Assembly: GCF_001514535.1 (NCBI RefSeq)
Contig: NZ_BCNO01000001.1
Coordinates: 1,011,012-1,075,011, forward strand
Reading direction: 5' to 3'
From: Thermodesulfovibrio aggregans
GTDB lineage: Bacteria > Nitrospirota > Thermodesulfovibrionia > Thermodesulfovibrionales > Thermodesulfovibrionaceae
Length of the DNA: 64,000 bases
Part shown: one piece after another, positions 18,554-28,708 of the stretch
Position numbering within the stretch: position 1 is the first letter of the stretch
Layout: every line of letters begins with the position of its first letter
Made by a program: the position numbers and the translations under genes
The notes under the pieces: generated by a model
Database searches by the model: none
Told to the model about the DNA's origin: nothing
Seen by the model: the letters and a program-made list of their open reading frames with translations, nothing else

Positions 18554-21500
18554 TTGATAGAAGATATTTATTCACTATTTCAAAAACCTAAAAATCCGAG
18601 AGATTTTGATGCTATAAGAATAAAGCTTGCTTCACCCGAAAAAATAAGAGAATGGTCATACGGAGAAGTAAAAAAGCCAGAAACGATTAATTACAGAACA
18701 TTTAAGCCAGAACCTGAGGGGCTTTTTTGTGCTAAAATTTTTGGTCCGATAAAAGATTGGGAGTGTCTTTGTGGTAAATATAAAAGGATGAAACATAAAG
18801 GTGTTATATGTGATAAATGTGGTGTTGAGGTAATTCAGAGTAAAGTAAGAAGAGAGAGAATGGGTCATATTGAACTTGCCTCTCCTGTAGCCCATATATG
18901 GTTTGTGAGAGGCGTTCCAAGTAAAATGGGTCTTTTACTTGATCTTTCAGTAAGACAACTTGAAAGAGTTATTTATTATGAAGACTATATAGTTATTGAT
19001 CCTGGTGATACACCTTTAAAAGAAAAAGATATTCTCACTGAAGAAGAATACAAAAAATATTTTGCCCAATACGGTACCAAATTTAAAGCTGGAATGGGAG
19101 CAGAAGCTATAAGAGAACTCCTTAAGAAGATTGATCTTGAAGTTCTTGCAAAAGAACTTAAGGAAAAAATAGAAACTGCTACATCAACAGGAATCAAGAG
19201 AAAACTTACAAAAAGACTTAAAGTTGTAGAAGCTTTCAAAAATTCAGGAAATCGGCCTGAGTGGATGATTCTTGATATCATTCCTGTGCTTCCTCCAGAG
19301 TTGAGACCTCTTGTGCCTCTTGATGGCGGAAGATTTGCTTCTTCAGATTTAAATGACCTTTACAGAAGGGTTATAAACAGAAATAACAGATTGAAAAGAC
19401 TTATGGAACTTAAGGCTCCAAGCGTAATTATCAGAAATGAAAAAAGGATGCTTCAGGAAGCTGTTGACACACTTTTTGATAACACCAAGCGTTCAAAAGC
19501 TTTGAAAGCAGGCACTCGCAGACCTCTTAAATCTCTGAGTGATATGATAAAAGGTAAGCAAGGAAGATTCAGACAGAATCTTCTTGGTAAAAGAGTTGAC
19601 TATTCAGGAAGATCTGTTATTGTAGTTGGTCCTGAACTTGATATGCATCAATGTGGATTGCCAAAGACAATGGCTCTTGAGTTGTTTAAGCCTTTTGTTT
19701 TTAATAAACTTGAAGAAAAAGGTTATGCTACAACAATAAAACAGGCAAAAAGACTGGTTGAACAGGAAAAACATGAAGTTTGGGATGCTCTTGAAGAGGT
19801 TATTCAGGAACATCCTGTACTTTTAAACAGAGCTCCTACACTTCACAGATTAGGAATTCAAGCATTTGATCCAGTGCTTGTTGAAGGAAAAGCGATAAAA
19901 CTTCATCCTCTGGTATGTACAGCTTTCAATGCAGACTTTGATGGTGACCAGATGGCTGTTCATGTTCCTCTTTCTTATGAAGCTCAGATTGAGGCAAGAG
20001 TTTTAATGATGTCAGTTGGAAATCTTCTTTCTCCTGCTAATGGTAAGCCAATTGTTGTACCAACACAGGATATGGTTTTAGGAATTTACTACCTTACAAA
20101 AGTAAAGAAAGACGCGAAAGGTGCTGGTAAAGTTTTTTCTGATCCTGAAGAAGTTATTCTTGCTTATCAGAGCAAGGTGGTGGAAAAACATGCTCCTATA
20201 AAAGTCAAATTAAATGGAAAGCTCGTTGAGACCACTGTAGGGAGAATTCTTTTTAGAGAGATTGTGCCTGAGGGTGTTCCTTTTGAGATGATTAATAAGG
20301 AGTTGACAAAAAAAGAACTTGGAAAACTGATTGAATACATTCACTACAATTTTGGTAAGAGAGCAACAGTTTTATTTTTGAATAAACTTGAAAAATTAGG
20401 ATTTGAAGTTGCCACACAATCAGGAATTTCTATATGTATAGATGATATGCATATACCTTCAAAGAAAGCAGAGTTGATTAAAGAAGCAGAAGCTCAGGTA
20501 ATGGAAGTCCAGAGGCAGTATGCTGAAGGATTAATTACGCAGGGTGAAAGATATAACAAAGTCATAGATATATGGGCAAATGTTACTGAGAAAGTTGCCG
20601 ACGAAATGATGAAAGAACTTGGCGCAGAAGAAGGTAAAGAACTAACTCCAGAGGAACTTGTAGAAAGAAGATCATTTAACAGCATATTTATGATGGCTGA
20701 CTCTGGTGCTCGTGGTAGTATTGCTCAGATAAGACAGCTTGCTGGTATGAGAGGACTGATGGCAAAACCATCAGGTGAGATTATAGAAACACCTATTACA
20801 GCTAACTTTAGAGAAGGTCTTACTCCTCTGCAATACTTTATATCCACTCATGGTGCAAGAAAGGGTCTTGCGGATACAGCGTTAAAAACAGCAAATGCCG
20901 GTTATTTAACAAGAAGACTCGTTGATGTAGCACAGGATGTATTCCTTGTTGAACATGATTGTGGAACAAAAGAAGGAATATATACTACTGCCCTGGTGGA
21001 AGGCGGAGAAATAGTGATGACTCTTGAAGAGAGAATATATGGCAGAACCTTAGCAGAGGATGTTAAAGATCCTTTAACAGGTGAAATAATTGCAAAAAGA
21101 GATACTTTGATAGATCAGGTTCTTGCAAAGAAGATTGTAGATGCAGGAATTGATAGAGTAAAAATTCGTTCAGTTCTTACCTGTAGAACAAAATTTGGTG
21201 TTTGCTCAAAATGTTATGGAATGGATCTTGCCAGAGGTGAACCTGTTGAGATAGGTGAGGCAATTGGAGTCATAGCTGCTCAGTCTATTGGAGAACCAGG
21301 CACACAGCTTACAATGAGAACATTCCACATAGGTGGAGCAGCAACAAAAATAGTTGAACAGGCTGTACTTGAAGCTAAAAGCTCAGGAACAGTGGTCTTT
21401 AAAAACATTCACTATGTAGAAAAAAAAGATGGTTCAATGATTGTTCTTAATAGAAATGCCATGATTGCTATTGTAGATGCATCAGGAAGAGAGAGGGAAA

Positions 21501-22669
21501 AATATAATCTTGTATATGGTGCTAAAATTCTTGTTAGAGAAGGACAAAAAATTGAAGCAGGACAAAGATTGGCTGAGTGGGATGCCTATACAACACCTAT
21601 TATTACTGAAATAGGTGGCAAGATAGCTCTTGGTGACCTTGTTGAAGGTGTAACATTTAAAGAAGAAACAGATCCTACGACAGGTCTTTCTCATAAAATA
21701 ATCATTGATTATCCAGCTACTTACAGACCTCGTGTTACCATAAAGGATAAGGATGGAAAAACAGCTAAACTTCCTTCAGGAAGTCCTGCAAGATATCTTC
21801 TGCCAGCAGGAGCAATTTTAGTTGTTGACAAGGGTGATGTAGTAGAACCAGGAGACATCTTGGCAAAAATTCCAAGAGAGACAATTAAAACAAAAGATAT
21901 CACAGGAGGTCTTCCAAGAGTTGCAGAACTCTTTGAAGCAAGAAGACCAAAAGAAACAGCAATTGTCAGTGAGATAGACGGAATAGTGGAGTTTAAGGGA
22001 AGTCAGAAGGGGTCAAGAGTTATAGTTGTCAGGGGAGCAGACGAAACAAGAGAATATCTAATTCCTAAAGGTAAACATGTAATAGTTCATGATGGAGATT
22101 GGGTTAAGGCTGGTGAACCTCTTATAGACGGATCAATTAATCCTCACAGCATACTTGAAATATTAGGTCCAACAGAACTTCAGAGATATCTTGTTGATGA
22201 AATTCAGAAAGTGTATAGACTTCAAGGTGTTTCAATACATGACAAACACATTGAAGTGATTGTAAGACAGATGATGAAAAAGGTAAGAATTGAAGATCCT
22301 GGAGACACATCTTTTCTAATAGGGGATGAAGTCGATAGATTTGTATTTATTGAGGAGAATGAAAAAGTTATAGCCCGTGGAGGTAAACCTGCTCAGGCAA
22401 AACCGCTTTTACTTGGAATTACAAAAGCAGCCCTGTCAACTGAGTCATGGGTTTCAGCAGCTTCATTCCAGGAAACTACAAGAGTTCTTACTGATGCAGC
22501 AATTGAGGCAAAAATCGATGAACTGAGAGGATTAAAAGAAAATGTAATAATGGGAAGAATTATTCCTGCAGGCACAGGATGTCCTGTATATAAAGATACT
22601 TTGATAAAAGGTGAATTCTACAACATGCAAGTGGGGCAATTGAGCTACGAAAATATTGAAGAAAATTGA
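18554..22669 (+). CDS. rpoC: RNA polymerase beta' subunit
   Basis: 1371 residues with a TTG start behind AAAGGGGG. The catalytic Mg-binding motif [12 protein letters not shown] lies at about residues 459-470; the zinc site [20 protein letters not shown] is near residue 70 and a second Cys set ([11 protein letters not shown]) is near 880. The gene is followed not by rpsL/rpsG, as often seen, but by a Mut7-C gene overlapping it by four bases. Confidence 0.98.
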   Translation: MIEDIYSLFQKPKNPRDFDAIRIKLASPEKIREWSYGEVKKPETINYRTFKPEPEGLFCAKIFGPIKDWECLCGKYKRMKHKGVICDKCGVEVIQSKVRRERMGHIELASPVAHIWFVRGVPSKMGLLLDLSVRQLERVIYYEDYIVIDPGDTPLKEKDILTEEEYKKYFAQYGTKFKAGMGAEAIRELLKKIDLEVLAKELKEKIETATSTGIKRKLTKRLKVVEAFKNSGNRPEWMILDIIPVLPPELRPLVPLDGGRFASSDLNDLYRRVINRNNRLKRLMELKAPSVIIRNEKRMLQEAVDTLFDNTKRSKALKAGTRRPLKSLSDMIKGKQGRFRQNLLGKRVDYSGRSVIVVGPELDMHQCGLPKTMALELFKPFVFNKLEEKGYATTIKQAKRLVEQEKHEVWDALEEVIQEHPVLLNRAPTLHRLGIQAFDPVLVEGKAIKLHPLVCTAFNADFDGDQMAVHVPLSYEAQIEARVLMMSVGNLLSPANGKPIVVPTQDMVLGIYYLTKVKKDAKGAGKVFSDPEEVILAYQSKVVEKHAPIKVKLNGKLVETTVGRILFREIVPEGVPFEMINKELTKKELGKLIEYIHYNFGKRATVLFLNKLEKLGFEVATQSGISICIDDMHIPSKKAELIKEAEAQVMEVQRQYAEGLITQGERYNKVIDIWANVTEKVADEMMKELGAEEGKELTPEELVERRSFNSIFMMADSGARGSIAQIRQLAGMRGLMAKPSGEIIETPITANFREGLTPLQYFISTHGARKGLADTALKTANAGYLTRRLVDVAQDVFLVEHDCGTKEGIYTTALVEGGEIVMTLEERIYGRTLAEDVKDPLTGEIIAKRDTLIDQVLAKKIVDAGIDRVKIRSVLTCRTKFGVCSKCYGMDLARGEPVEIGEAIGVIAAQSIGEPGTQLTMRTFHIGGAATKIVEQAVLEAKSSGTVVFKNIHYVEKKDGSMIVLNRNAMIAIVDASGREREKYNLVYGAKILVREGQKIEAGQRLAEWDAYTTPIITEIGGKIALGDLVEGVTFKEETDPTTGLSHKIIIDYPATYRPRVTIKDKDGKTAKLPSGSPARYLLPAGAILVVDKGDVVEPGDILAKIPRETIKTKDITGGLPRVAELFEARRPKETAIVSEIDGIVEFKGSQKGSRVIVVRGADETREYLIPKGKHVIVHDGDWVKAGEPLIDGSINPHSILEILGPTELQRYLVDEIQKVYRLQGVSIHDKHIEVIVRQMMKKVRIEDPGDTSFLIGDEVDRFVFIEENEKVIARGGKPAQAKPLLLGITKAALSTESWVSAASFQETTRVLTDAAIEAKIDELRGLKENVIMGRIIPAGTGCPVYKDTLIKGEFYNMQVGQLSYENIEEN

Positions 22670-23139
22670 TACTACCTCGCTTTATAGCAGATGTTATGCT
22701 TGGAAGCCTGAGCCGATGGCTCAGGCTTTTTGGTTTTGATACACTATACAGGAATGATTACACCGATAAGGAACTGATTAAGCTTTCTCTGCAAGAAGAT
22801 AGAATACTTTTAACCAGAGACAATGCGCTCGCAAGATCAAAATTATTGAAAAAGGTTTTTTTGATTCAATCAGAAGAAATCAGGGAGCAAATTATTGAAG
22901 TTTTGTCTAAAATCGAAATTTCATTGGATTTACTTAGTCTTAAACCAAGATGTCCTGTTTGCAATGGAGAAACTGAAAGCATAAAAAAGGAAGAAATTAA
23001 AGGGGAAATACCTGATTATGTTTTATTTTCCAGTCAAGAGTTTATAATTTGCAAATCATGTGGTAAAATTTACTGGCAGGGAACTCATAAGGAAAAGATT
23101 GATAAAATTAAAAAGGAAATTTTAAAAAGTTTAAAATAA
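22666..23139 (+). CDS. Mut7-C (DUF82) RNase-like zinc-ribbon protein
   Basis: 157 residues with a PIN-like N-terminal part ([21 protein letters not shown], with RILLTRD further on) and a C-terminal zinc ribbon (CPVCNG and [13 protein letters not shown]), which together define the Mut7-C family. The acidic residues of the PIN-type site are present, so ribonuclease activity is possible but not shown for this group. It starts with TTG overlapping the rpoC stop by four bases, suggesting translational coupling to rpoC. The 3' end overlaps polB by nine bases. Confidence 0.85.
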   Translation: MILPRFIADVMLGSLSRWLRLFGFDTLYRNDYTDKELIKLSLQEDRILLTRDNALARSKLLKKVFLIQSEEIREQIIEVLSKIEISLDLLSLKPRCPVCNGETESIKKEEIKGEIPDYVLFSSQEFIICKSCGKIYWQGTHKEKIDKIKKEILKSLK

Positions 23140-25482
23140 TTTATTTTCCTTCTTAAAAACTTTCAAAATTCGCATTGCCGTTGGTAAAATTTGATTTTCA
23201 ATGTAATAATCAATGTCAATTTTTGATGGTTCTGCAAGTTCTATTGGATAAGCTCTTTCACTTATTGAACCAGAGCCTTTCTGAATTATGTATCCTATTA
23301 CACTTCCTTCACCAACTGGGATTTCTTTTTCAAGCAGTCTCTTAGCAGCTGCTACATGGGGAGATATTAATTTATACTCTGAAACAGGTTTTGAAAGCTG
23401 CTCATAAACTACGAGATCCTTCAAGTCGTACTTGCCTTCCCGTAAGGCTTTAATTCTCTCATCAAGATATTTGAAGGCTTTTGGAATATCCTCTTCAATA
23501 AGGCATATTCTGAGAATCTCCTGCTGGGTGGCTCTTGCATATCTGCAGAGGTCTCTTCTTACAACTTCAAGTCCTCTTATTTTCAATCTTCCTTTTTCAT
23601 CAACCAGAGCGTATCTTTTCTTTGCCACACCGCCTATTTGTCTTGGAACAAAGAGCCCTTTAACATAAAAATCCTCAAAATCAAGCCTCATAACTCCTGG
23701 CAAACTCTGATTTATCTCTTTAATAAACTGTAAAACTTCTTCTTTGCTATCTATTTTCAGGAATGCTGAATCTGTGTCTGCATATATTGGATGAAACCCT
23801 TTTTGTTCAGCTTTAGTTAAAACCTCCTTAATCCAGTATCTTCCAAGAGCTGTAATTGCTTCAGCACATTCCTTGGAATACCATCTACTTGCAGGATAAG
23901 CATAGTACCCATAGGATGCATTTATAATTGTTTTCAGTGCTTTCTGTTTTGTATCAAGCTCTAAGTATTCATGAGATTCTGGATTAAGTGTTTTTAGTTG
24001 TTTTTTCAGCTCAAGTCTTTCCATCAGAAGTTCTTCAATTGCCTGAGATTCAAAACCTCTGATGTTTTTACAGAACCAGTAGGGAAAGTCCGGAACTTTG
24101 TAGCCACTTTCTTTACAACAGTTGCAATTAAGGGTATCAATTGAGATGTTGTATGTAGCAATTATTGATGGATAAAGCGAAGCAAAATCAACGACAGCAA
24201 TTCCTTTATGAAGTCCTACTTCCGGTTCTTTTACAAAGCCTCCTTCATATGTAATTTTCTGACGCTCCTTTATCTCATCAAACTTTGGCTGATTTGGAAT
24301 TACTCTGTTTTGTTGCTTTGCCTTTTTTATGTAATACCACTCAACAAGCTGGCTATAAGGCATTCTTGATGTGTCAAATAGAGACTGTCCTGTAATTTTT
24401 GTAAGTTCCATGATATCAGGAAGTAGCATTTTTGAAAGTTCATACACAAGTTCACTGTCTTTTAAGCAGTATCTTGCCAGTTTGTCAAGTTCATGACCTT
24501 TATCCCATGCCTGTAAAATTTCTTCGTACTCCATCTCAAGTTTTGTATCGCCAAGAAGTTCCTGGGAAACATTTTTCAAAGTAAGTTGCTCACTTTGAAG
24601 GATTGGTGAAAGAATATTAAAAACAAAGTTAAATATGTCAATGTGGACTCTTCCAATAAGTCTTGCTGTTGTAAATCTTGCTCTTTTTGAAAGAGTAATA
24701 CCTGAGTTATCCCGTGAAAGAATTCCTATGTCAACCTTAAGCTGTTTTGCCCTTTCTCTCAGTATTGGCATGTCATAGAGGTCTGTATTGTATCCAACAA
24801 TAATATCAGGATCGTAATCTCTTACATTTTCAATAAAGTTTTTTATAAGCTCTTTTTCATTCTTAACAACTGTAGCATCTATAGTGTATTTTGCTTCCTG
24901 ATATGTAATAACCCTGGATAATCCCTCACCGAAAATTGAAATCATTACAATGGATGGAGTTCCTCTTTGCACCTCAATAACTTCCATATCAAAAGCAAGA
25001 ATTTTGAGCTTAGGCGGATTTGCCGTAGCTTTTTTAATTGATTTAATCTGATTTCTATGAGTTTCAATTTCAAGCCATTGAAGACAGGACAGTTGTTTTT
25101 CAGCAAGATACATTCTGTATGGAGATATCTGATATTCAAATTCATCAATTATTGAGCCAGATCCACCTCTTTTTGCCTCAAGAATTTTTATTGCATCTCT
25201 TACTTTTTGTAAATCCTGATGTCGTTTTGTATAAATTTTTATGAACTCCCTTTCTTGACCATAAAAAATTCTTTTATCTTCAGTTATTTCAGTAACTGGA
25301 AGGGATTTTTCCCTGACAATTTTTTCAATTTCTGCAGCAGCCTTTTTTTTATCTGAAGGAAGTACTAAAAAATAAGGACGATATGAAGAATCAATGAATT
25401 TTTCCCTCCTGCCGTCTTCTGTTATTCCAAATAGAAGAATGCCTTCAGAGGAGTCGTCTATGTCAATAGGATAAAATAGCAT
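23131..25482 (-). CDS. polB: Family B DNA polymerase (Pol II-like)
   Basis: 783 residues with a full set of active-site motifs. Exonuclease: FDMEVIE (Exo I), VGYNTDLYDMP (Exo II) and YCLKDSELV (Exo III). Polymerase: DFASLYPSIIATYN (motif A), KTIINASYGYYAYP (motif B) and YADTDSAF (motif C). It is therefore predicted to be an active proofreading polymerase. The length and motifs are close to archaeal and DNA Pol II enzymes. The ATG is seven bases after a TATAAT on the minus strand, so the mRNA may be leaderless. It may act in lesion bypass or repair, as Pol II does; that is inference. Confidence 0.95.
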   Translation of the reverse strand: MLFYPIDIDDSSEGILLFGITEDGRREKFIDSSYRPYFLVLPSDKKKAAAEIEKIVREKSLPVTEITEDKRIFYGQEREFIKIYTKRHQDLQKVRDAIKILEAKRGGSGSIIDEFEYQISPYRMYLAEKQLSCLQWLEIETHRNQIKSIKKATANPPKLKILAFDMEVIEVQRGTPSIVMISIFGEGLSRVITYQEAKYTIDATVVKNEKELIKNFIENVRDYDPDIIVGYNTDLYDMPILRERAKQLKVDIGILSRDNSGITLSKRARFTTARLIGRVHIDIFNFVFNILSPILQSEQLTLKNVSQELLGDTKLEMEYEEILQAWDKGHELDKLARYCLKDSELVYELSKMLLPDIMELTKITGQSLFDTSRMPYSQLVEWYYIKKAKQQNRVIPNQPKFDEIKERQKITYEGGFVKEPEVGLHKGIAVVDFASLYPSIIATYNISIDTLNCNCCKESGYKVPDFPYWFCKNIRGFESQAIEELLMERLELKKQLKTLNPESHEYLELDTKQKALKTIINASYGYYAYPASRWYSKECAEAITALGRYWIKEVLTKAEQKGFHPIYADTDSAFLKIDSKEEVLQFIKEINQSLPGVMRLDFEDFYVKGLFVPRQIGGVAKKRYALVDEKGRLKIRGLEVVRRDLCRYARATQQEILRICLIEEDIPKAFKYLDERIKALREGKYDLKDLVVYEQLSKPVSEYKLISPHVAAAKRLLEKEIPVGEGSVIGYIIQKGSGSISERAYPIELAEPSKIDIDYYIENQILPTAMRILKVFKKENKLF

Positions 25483-25489
25483 CTTTTTA

Positions 25490-25495
25490 ATTATA
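25490..25495 (-). promoter_or_regulatory. Leaderless-type -10 of polB
   Basis: TATAAT on the minus strand ends seven bases before the polB ATG, so transcription would begin at or next to the start codon. No Shine-Dalgarno sequence fits in the gap and no clear -35 is seen. Confidence 0.6.
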
Positions 25496-25523
25496 CCTGA
25501 AGTTACCTAATTTAAAATATAGA

Positions 25524-25553
25524 TTGCATAGGTTGATGTTTTTTTGGTATAAA
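25524..25553 (+). promoter_or_regulatory. Promoter of the 6S RNA candidate
   Basis: TTGCAT (25524-25529), an 18-base spacer and TATAAA (25548-25553); the predicted start is near 25560, at the foot of the long terminal stem. Confidence 0.6.
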
Positions 25554-25560
25554 ATAATTA

Positions 25561-25737
25561 AAGGCTTCCTGCCCTGCTCGTGATGTGAGGAAAAGGGGAT
25601 CCGGCAGTTAGATCCGTTAGGGAGCCAGCGTAGGTAGCGGTGTGCATGCCTCTTCGGAGGAAGCCTAACCTACCTACAAGGCACCCACTTGTCTGAGTGG
25701 GATCTAACTTTCCTTATCACACGGCAGGGCGGGGTTA
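25561..25737 (+). ncRNA. ssrS: 6S RNA (SsrS) candidate
   Basis: About 177 bases of GC-rich, strongly foldable sequence in an AT-rich intergenic region. The ends pair (GCCCTGC with GCAGGGC, then CGTGATGTGAGGAAA with TTTCCTTATCACACG). A second stem joins 25606-25615 to 25700-25709 without mismatch. An apical hairpin has CCTC-TTCG-GAGG inside GTAGGT/ACCTAC. A small hairpin CCCACT/AGTGGG sits on the 3' side of the central bubble and competes with the second stem. A rod with a central bubble and a 3'-side hairpin is the 6S RNA design. RNase P, tmRNA and SRP RNA motifs are absent. Confidence 0.75.
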
Positions 25738-25847
25738 TGATGATGGTGGAGAAATCCATTTTAAGATAGATTTTTAAAGTTATTTAAATTTTTAATTTTA
25801 TTTTAAATAGATTTTATAACAAGTTTTTCTCCCATCATCATAACCCC
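25731..25847. repeat. Long inverted repeat with AT-rich loop
   Basis: The left arm (25731-25754) and the right arm (25826-25847) are reverse complements over 22 bases, with a two-base insertion on the left: 16 consecutive pairs starting GGGGTTATGATGATGG, then GAGAAA/TTTCTC. The 71-base interval is almost pure A and T. The left arm begins inside the 3' end of the 6S RNA candidate and the right arm ends 35 bases before rny. Function unknown. Confidence 0.8.
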
Positions 25848-25882
25848 CTGTAAGCCTACAAAATAAATCTGGAGGTTGTAAA

Positions 25883-27442
25883 ATGGAATTTTTATACATT
25901 CTTATTGCAATTGTCATTGGTGCTGCTACTGGATATGGAGTATATGTTTTTCAGAAAAGTAAACTTAAGGAAGCAAAAAGAAAGATCGATGAAGAAGTAG
26001 AAAGAATTCTTGAAGAAGCAAAAAAAGAAGCAGAAACAATAAAGAAAGAAGCTCATCTTGAAGCAAAGGAAGTTGTTTATCAATTAAAATCTGAAGCAGA
26101 AAAGGAACTAAAAGAAAAAGCAAAAGAGATAAGTTATCAGGAAAAGAGACTGAGACAAAAAGAAGAACTCCTTGATCGCAAAATTGAACAGGCTGAAAAA
26201 AGAGAAATAGAATTAAATAGAAGAGAAAAGGAAATAGGTTCAAAAGAAAAACTTTTACAGGAAAAAGAAAATTATTATAACAAGCTTATTGCTGAGCAGC
26301 AACAACTTCTTGAGAAAATAGCAGGAATGAAAGAAGAGGAAGCAAAACAGGAACTTTTCAAAAAAGTTGAACAGGAAGCTCGTTTTGAGGCAGCAAAACT
26401 GATTAAAAGGATAGAAGATGAGGCAAGACAAGAAGCAGACAGAAAAGCAAAAGAGATACTCAGTCTTGCTGTTCAGAGATATGCCAGCGATTATGTTGTA
26501 GATGCTACAGTTACTGCAGTGAGTCTTCCAAATGATGAAATGAAAGGAAGAATAATTGGTAGAGAAGGAAGAAATATAAGAGCCTTTGAAGCCTTAACAG
26601 GAGTTGATCTTGTTGTTGATGATACTCCAGAACTTGTTATCCTCTCATCTTTTGATCCAATAAGAAGAGAGGTTGCAAGAATAGCGCTTGAAAGGTTAAT
26701 TATGGATGGGAGGATTCATCCAGCAAGGATAGAAGAAGTAGTGGAAAAAGCAAAAAAAGAGGTAGAAATGGCAATAAAAGAGGAAGGAGAAAAAGCAGTA
26801 TTTGAATTTGGACTTAGTGGGATTCATCCTGAACTTATAAAACTTATAGGTAGATTAAAGTACAGAACTTCTTATGGACAGAATGTTTTGCAACATTCAA
26901 AGGAAGTGGCATGGCTCAGTGGAATTATGGCAGGTGAACTTGGTGTAAATGTGAAACTTGCAAAAAGAGCAGGACTTTTACATGATATCGGAAAAGCAGT
27001 GGATCATGAGATGGAAGGCTCCCATCAAGAGATAGGTGCAACTCTGGCAAGAAAATATGGTGAAAGTGAAGAGGTGATAAATGCAATCCTCAGTCATCAT
27101 GAAGATGTAGAATTCAGTTGTGTTGAGTCTGCATTGGTTGCAGCAGCAGATGCTCTTTCAGCAGCTCGTCCAGGAGTAAGAAGAGAAACAATTGAAAGTT
27201 ATATTAAGAGACTTACAAAACTTGAGGAACTCGCCATGTCTTTTCAGGGAGTTCAAAACTGCTATGCTATTCAGGCAGGAAGAGAGGTACGATTAATCGT
27301 AAGACCTGATATGGTTTCAGATGAAGAGTGTGCTTTAATTGCAAAAGAATTAAGCAAGAGAATAGAAAAAGAACTTAGTTATCCTGGACAGATAAAAGTA
27401 ACAGTAATAAGAGAAACAAGATTCATAGAGTATGCAAAATAA
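25883..27442 (+). CDS. rny: Ribonuclease Y
   Basis: Membrane-anchored endoribonuclease of 519 residues that starts mRNA decay. One N-terminal transmembrane segment (about residues 2-20), a long charged coiled coil, a KH domain ([19 protein letters not shown]) and an HD domain with [20 protein letters not shown] precedes the ATG. Overlaps ymdB by 11 bases, a conserved pairing. Confidence 0.97.
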   Translation: MEFLYILIAIVIGAATGYGVYVFQKSKLKEAKRKIDEEVERILEEAKKEAETIKKEAHLEAKEVVYQLKSEAEKELKEKAKEISYQEKRLRQKEELLDRKIEQAEKREIELNRREKEIGSKEKLLQEKENYYNKLIAEQQQLLEKIAGMKEEEAKQELFKKVEQEARFEAAKLIKRIEDEARQEADRKAKEILSLAVQRYASDYVVDATVTAVSLPNDEMKGRIIGREGRNIRAFEALTGVDLVVDDTPELVILSSFDPIRREVARIALERLIMDGRIHPARIEEVVEKAKKEVEMAIKEEGEKAVFEFGLSGIHPELIKLIGRLKYRTSYGQNVLQHSKEVAWLSGIMAGELGVNVKLAKRAGLLHDIGKAVDHEMEGSHQEIGATLARKYGESEEVINAILSHHEDVEFSCVESALVAAADALSAARPGVRRETIESYIKRLTKLEELAMSFQGVQNCYAIQAGREVRLIVRPDMVSDEECALIAKELSKRIEKELSYPGQIKVTVIRETRFIEYAK

Positions 27443-28229
27443 TGAAACATTAAATATTCTTTTTATTGGTGACATAGTAGGTAAACCGGGCAGACAAATT
27501 GTAAAGTCATTACTTCCAAAAGTTATAGATCAGTATAAAATTGAGTTTGTCATTGCTAATGCAGAGAATTCTGCTGGTGGTTTTGGGATAACAGAGAAAG
27601 TAGCTCAGGAACTTTTCTCATATGGAATTGATTTAATAACAACAGGAAACCATGTATGGGATAAAAAAGAAGCGATTCCATATATTGCAAAAGAATCAAG
27701 AATTTTGAGACCATTGAACTATCCACAGGGAGTTCCAGGATTTGGTAGTATTGTAACAAAAACAAGAAAAAACAATCTCATAGCTGTTATAAATGTTTCA
27801 GGAAGAGTTTTTATGAATTTGCTTGATTGTCCCTTTAAAAGCACAGAAGAAGAAATAAAGAGAATCAGAGAGCAGACAAAAGTTATATTGATAGATTTTC
27901 ATGCAGAAGCAACTTCTGAAAAGATGGCCTTTGGTTACTATTTTGATGGACAGGTTAGTGCTGTATTAGGAACTCATACTCATGTTCAGACAGCAGATGA
28001 AAGGATACTTCCAAAAGGCACTGCCTATATCACTGATGTGGGAATGACAGGGCCTGAAGACTCTATAATAGGCTTTAAAAAAGATGAAATATTGGAGAAG
28101 TTTTTAACTCAGATGCCTAAAAAGTTTGATGTTCCTTCCGCTGCATCAATATTCTCCGCAGTTGTAGTTCAGATTGACAAAGCCACAGCTACTTCAAAAA
28201 ATATTATTAGATTAATGTTAAGACAGTAG
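27432..28229 (+). CDS. ymdB: YmdB-family metallophosphodiesterase
   Basis: 265 residues of the TIGR00282 family of calcineurin-like phosphodiesterases. Metal-binding motifs [31 protein letters not shown] and [11 protein letters not shown] are all present. In Bacillus the homologue hydrolyses 2',3'-cyclic nucleotides and influences RNase Y-related decay; its overlap with rny suggests a linked role. Confidence 0.93.
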   Translation: MQNNETLNILFIGDIVGKPGRQIVKSLLPKVIDQYKIEFVIANAENSAGGFGITEKVAQELFSYGIDLITTGNHVWDKKEAIPYIAKESRILRPLNYPQGVPGFGSIVTKTRKNNLIAVINVSGRVFMNLLDCPFKSTEEEIKRIREQTKVILIDFHAEATSEKMAFGYYFDGQVSAVLGTHTHVQTADERILPKGTAYITDVGMTGPEDSIIGFKKDEILEKFLTQMPKKFDVPSAASIFSAVVVQIDKATATSKNIIRLMLRQ

Positions 28230-28253
28230 TAGTTTACAAATTTCCTTTTTTTT

Positions 28254-28259
28254 GATAAT
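28254..28259 (+). promoter_or_regulatory. Leaderless-type -10 of the cytochrome gene
   Basis: GATAAT ends eight bases before the ATG at 28268. TTTACA lies 15 bases upstream, a short spacing. No ribosome binding site is visible between. Confidence 0.5.
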
Positions 28260-28267
28260 CTTTAATT

Positions 28268-28708
28268 ATGAAAAATTCAATTATTTCCATTTTTTTAATT
28301 TTGACCTTCCCGCTTATTGCATTCTCTGACTATGTAGGAACAGATGTTTGTAAAACATGTCATATTAAGCAATACGAGAATTTTATTAAGTATTCAAGAA
28401 TGTCTCGTTCTTTTGATGCTGTAGAAAAGATGAAGAATAAACTTACTCAAGAAGAACTAAACAGTTGCTACCAATGTCATACAACAGGATATGGTAAAAA
28501 AGGCGGTTTTGTTTCTATTGAAAAAACGCCTAATTTAAAACATACAGGATGTGAGGTCTGTCATGGACCCGGGAAAAAACATGTTGAAACAAAGAATGCA
28601 AAATACATAACAAGAAAATTCACACTTCAAATATGTGAACCCTGTCATACAGAAGAAAGAATAAGAGCTTTTAGATTTAAGCCTCTACTTTATGGAGGTG
28701 CTCATTGA
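28268..28708 (+). CDS. Periplasmic tetraheme cytochrome c
   Basis: 146 residues with an N-terminal signal peptide (about residues 1-20) and four CxxCH heme sites: CKTCH, CYQCH, CEVCH and CEPCH. The spacing and TGCEVCHGPGKKH resemble the cytochrome c554 type of multiheme proteins. It ends in a TGATG overlap with the sensor kinase gene, so the two are co-translated. The kinase also has a c-type heme motif, so this cytochrome may exchange electrons with it; that is inference. Confidence 0.88.
   Translation: MKNSIISIFLILTFPLIAFSDYVGTDVCKTCHIKQYENFIKYSRMSRSFDAVEKMKNKLTQEELNSCYQCHTTGYGKKGGFVSIEKTPNLKHTGCEVCHGPGKKHVETKNAKYITRKFTLQICEPCHTEERIRAFRFKPLLYGGAH

Noticed and set aside
25731-25847. Ordinary Rho-independent terminator of the 6S RNA
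   Set aside because: The loop is 71 bases long and no U-run follows the right arm, so I list it only as an inverted repeat.
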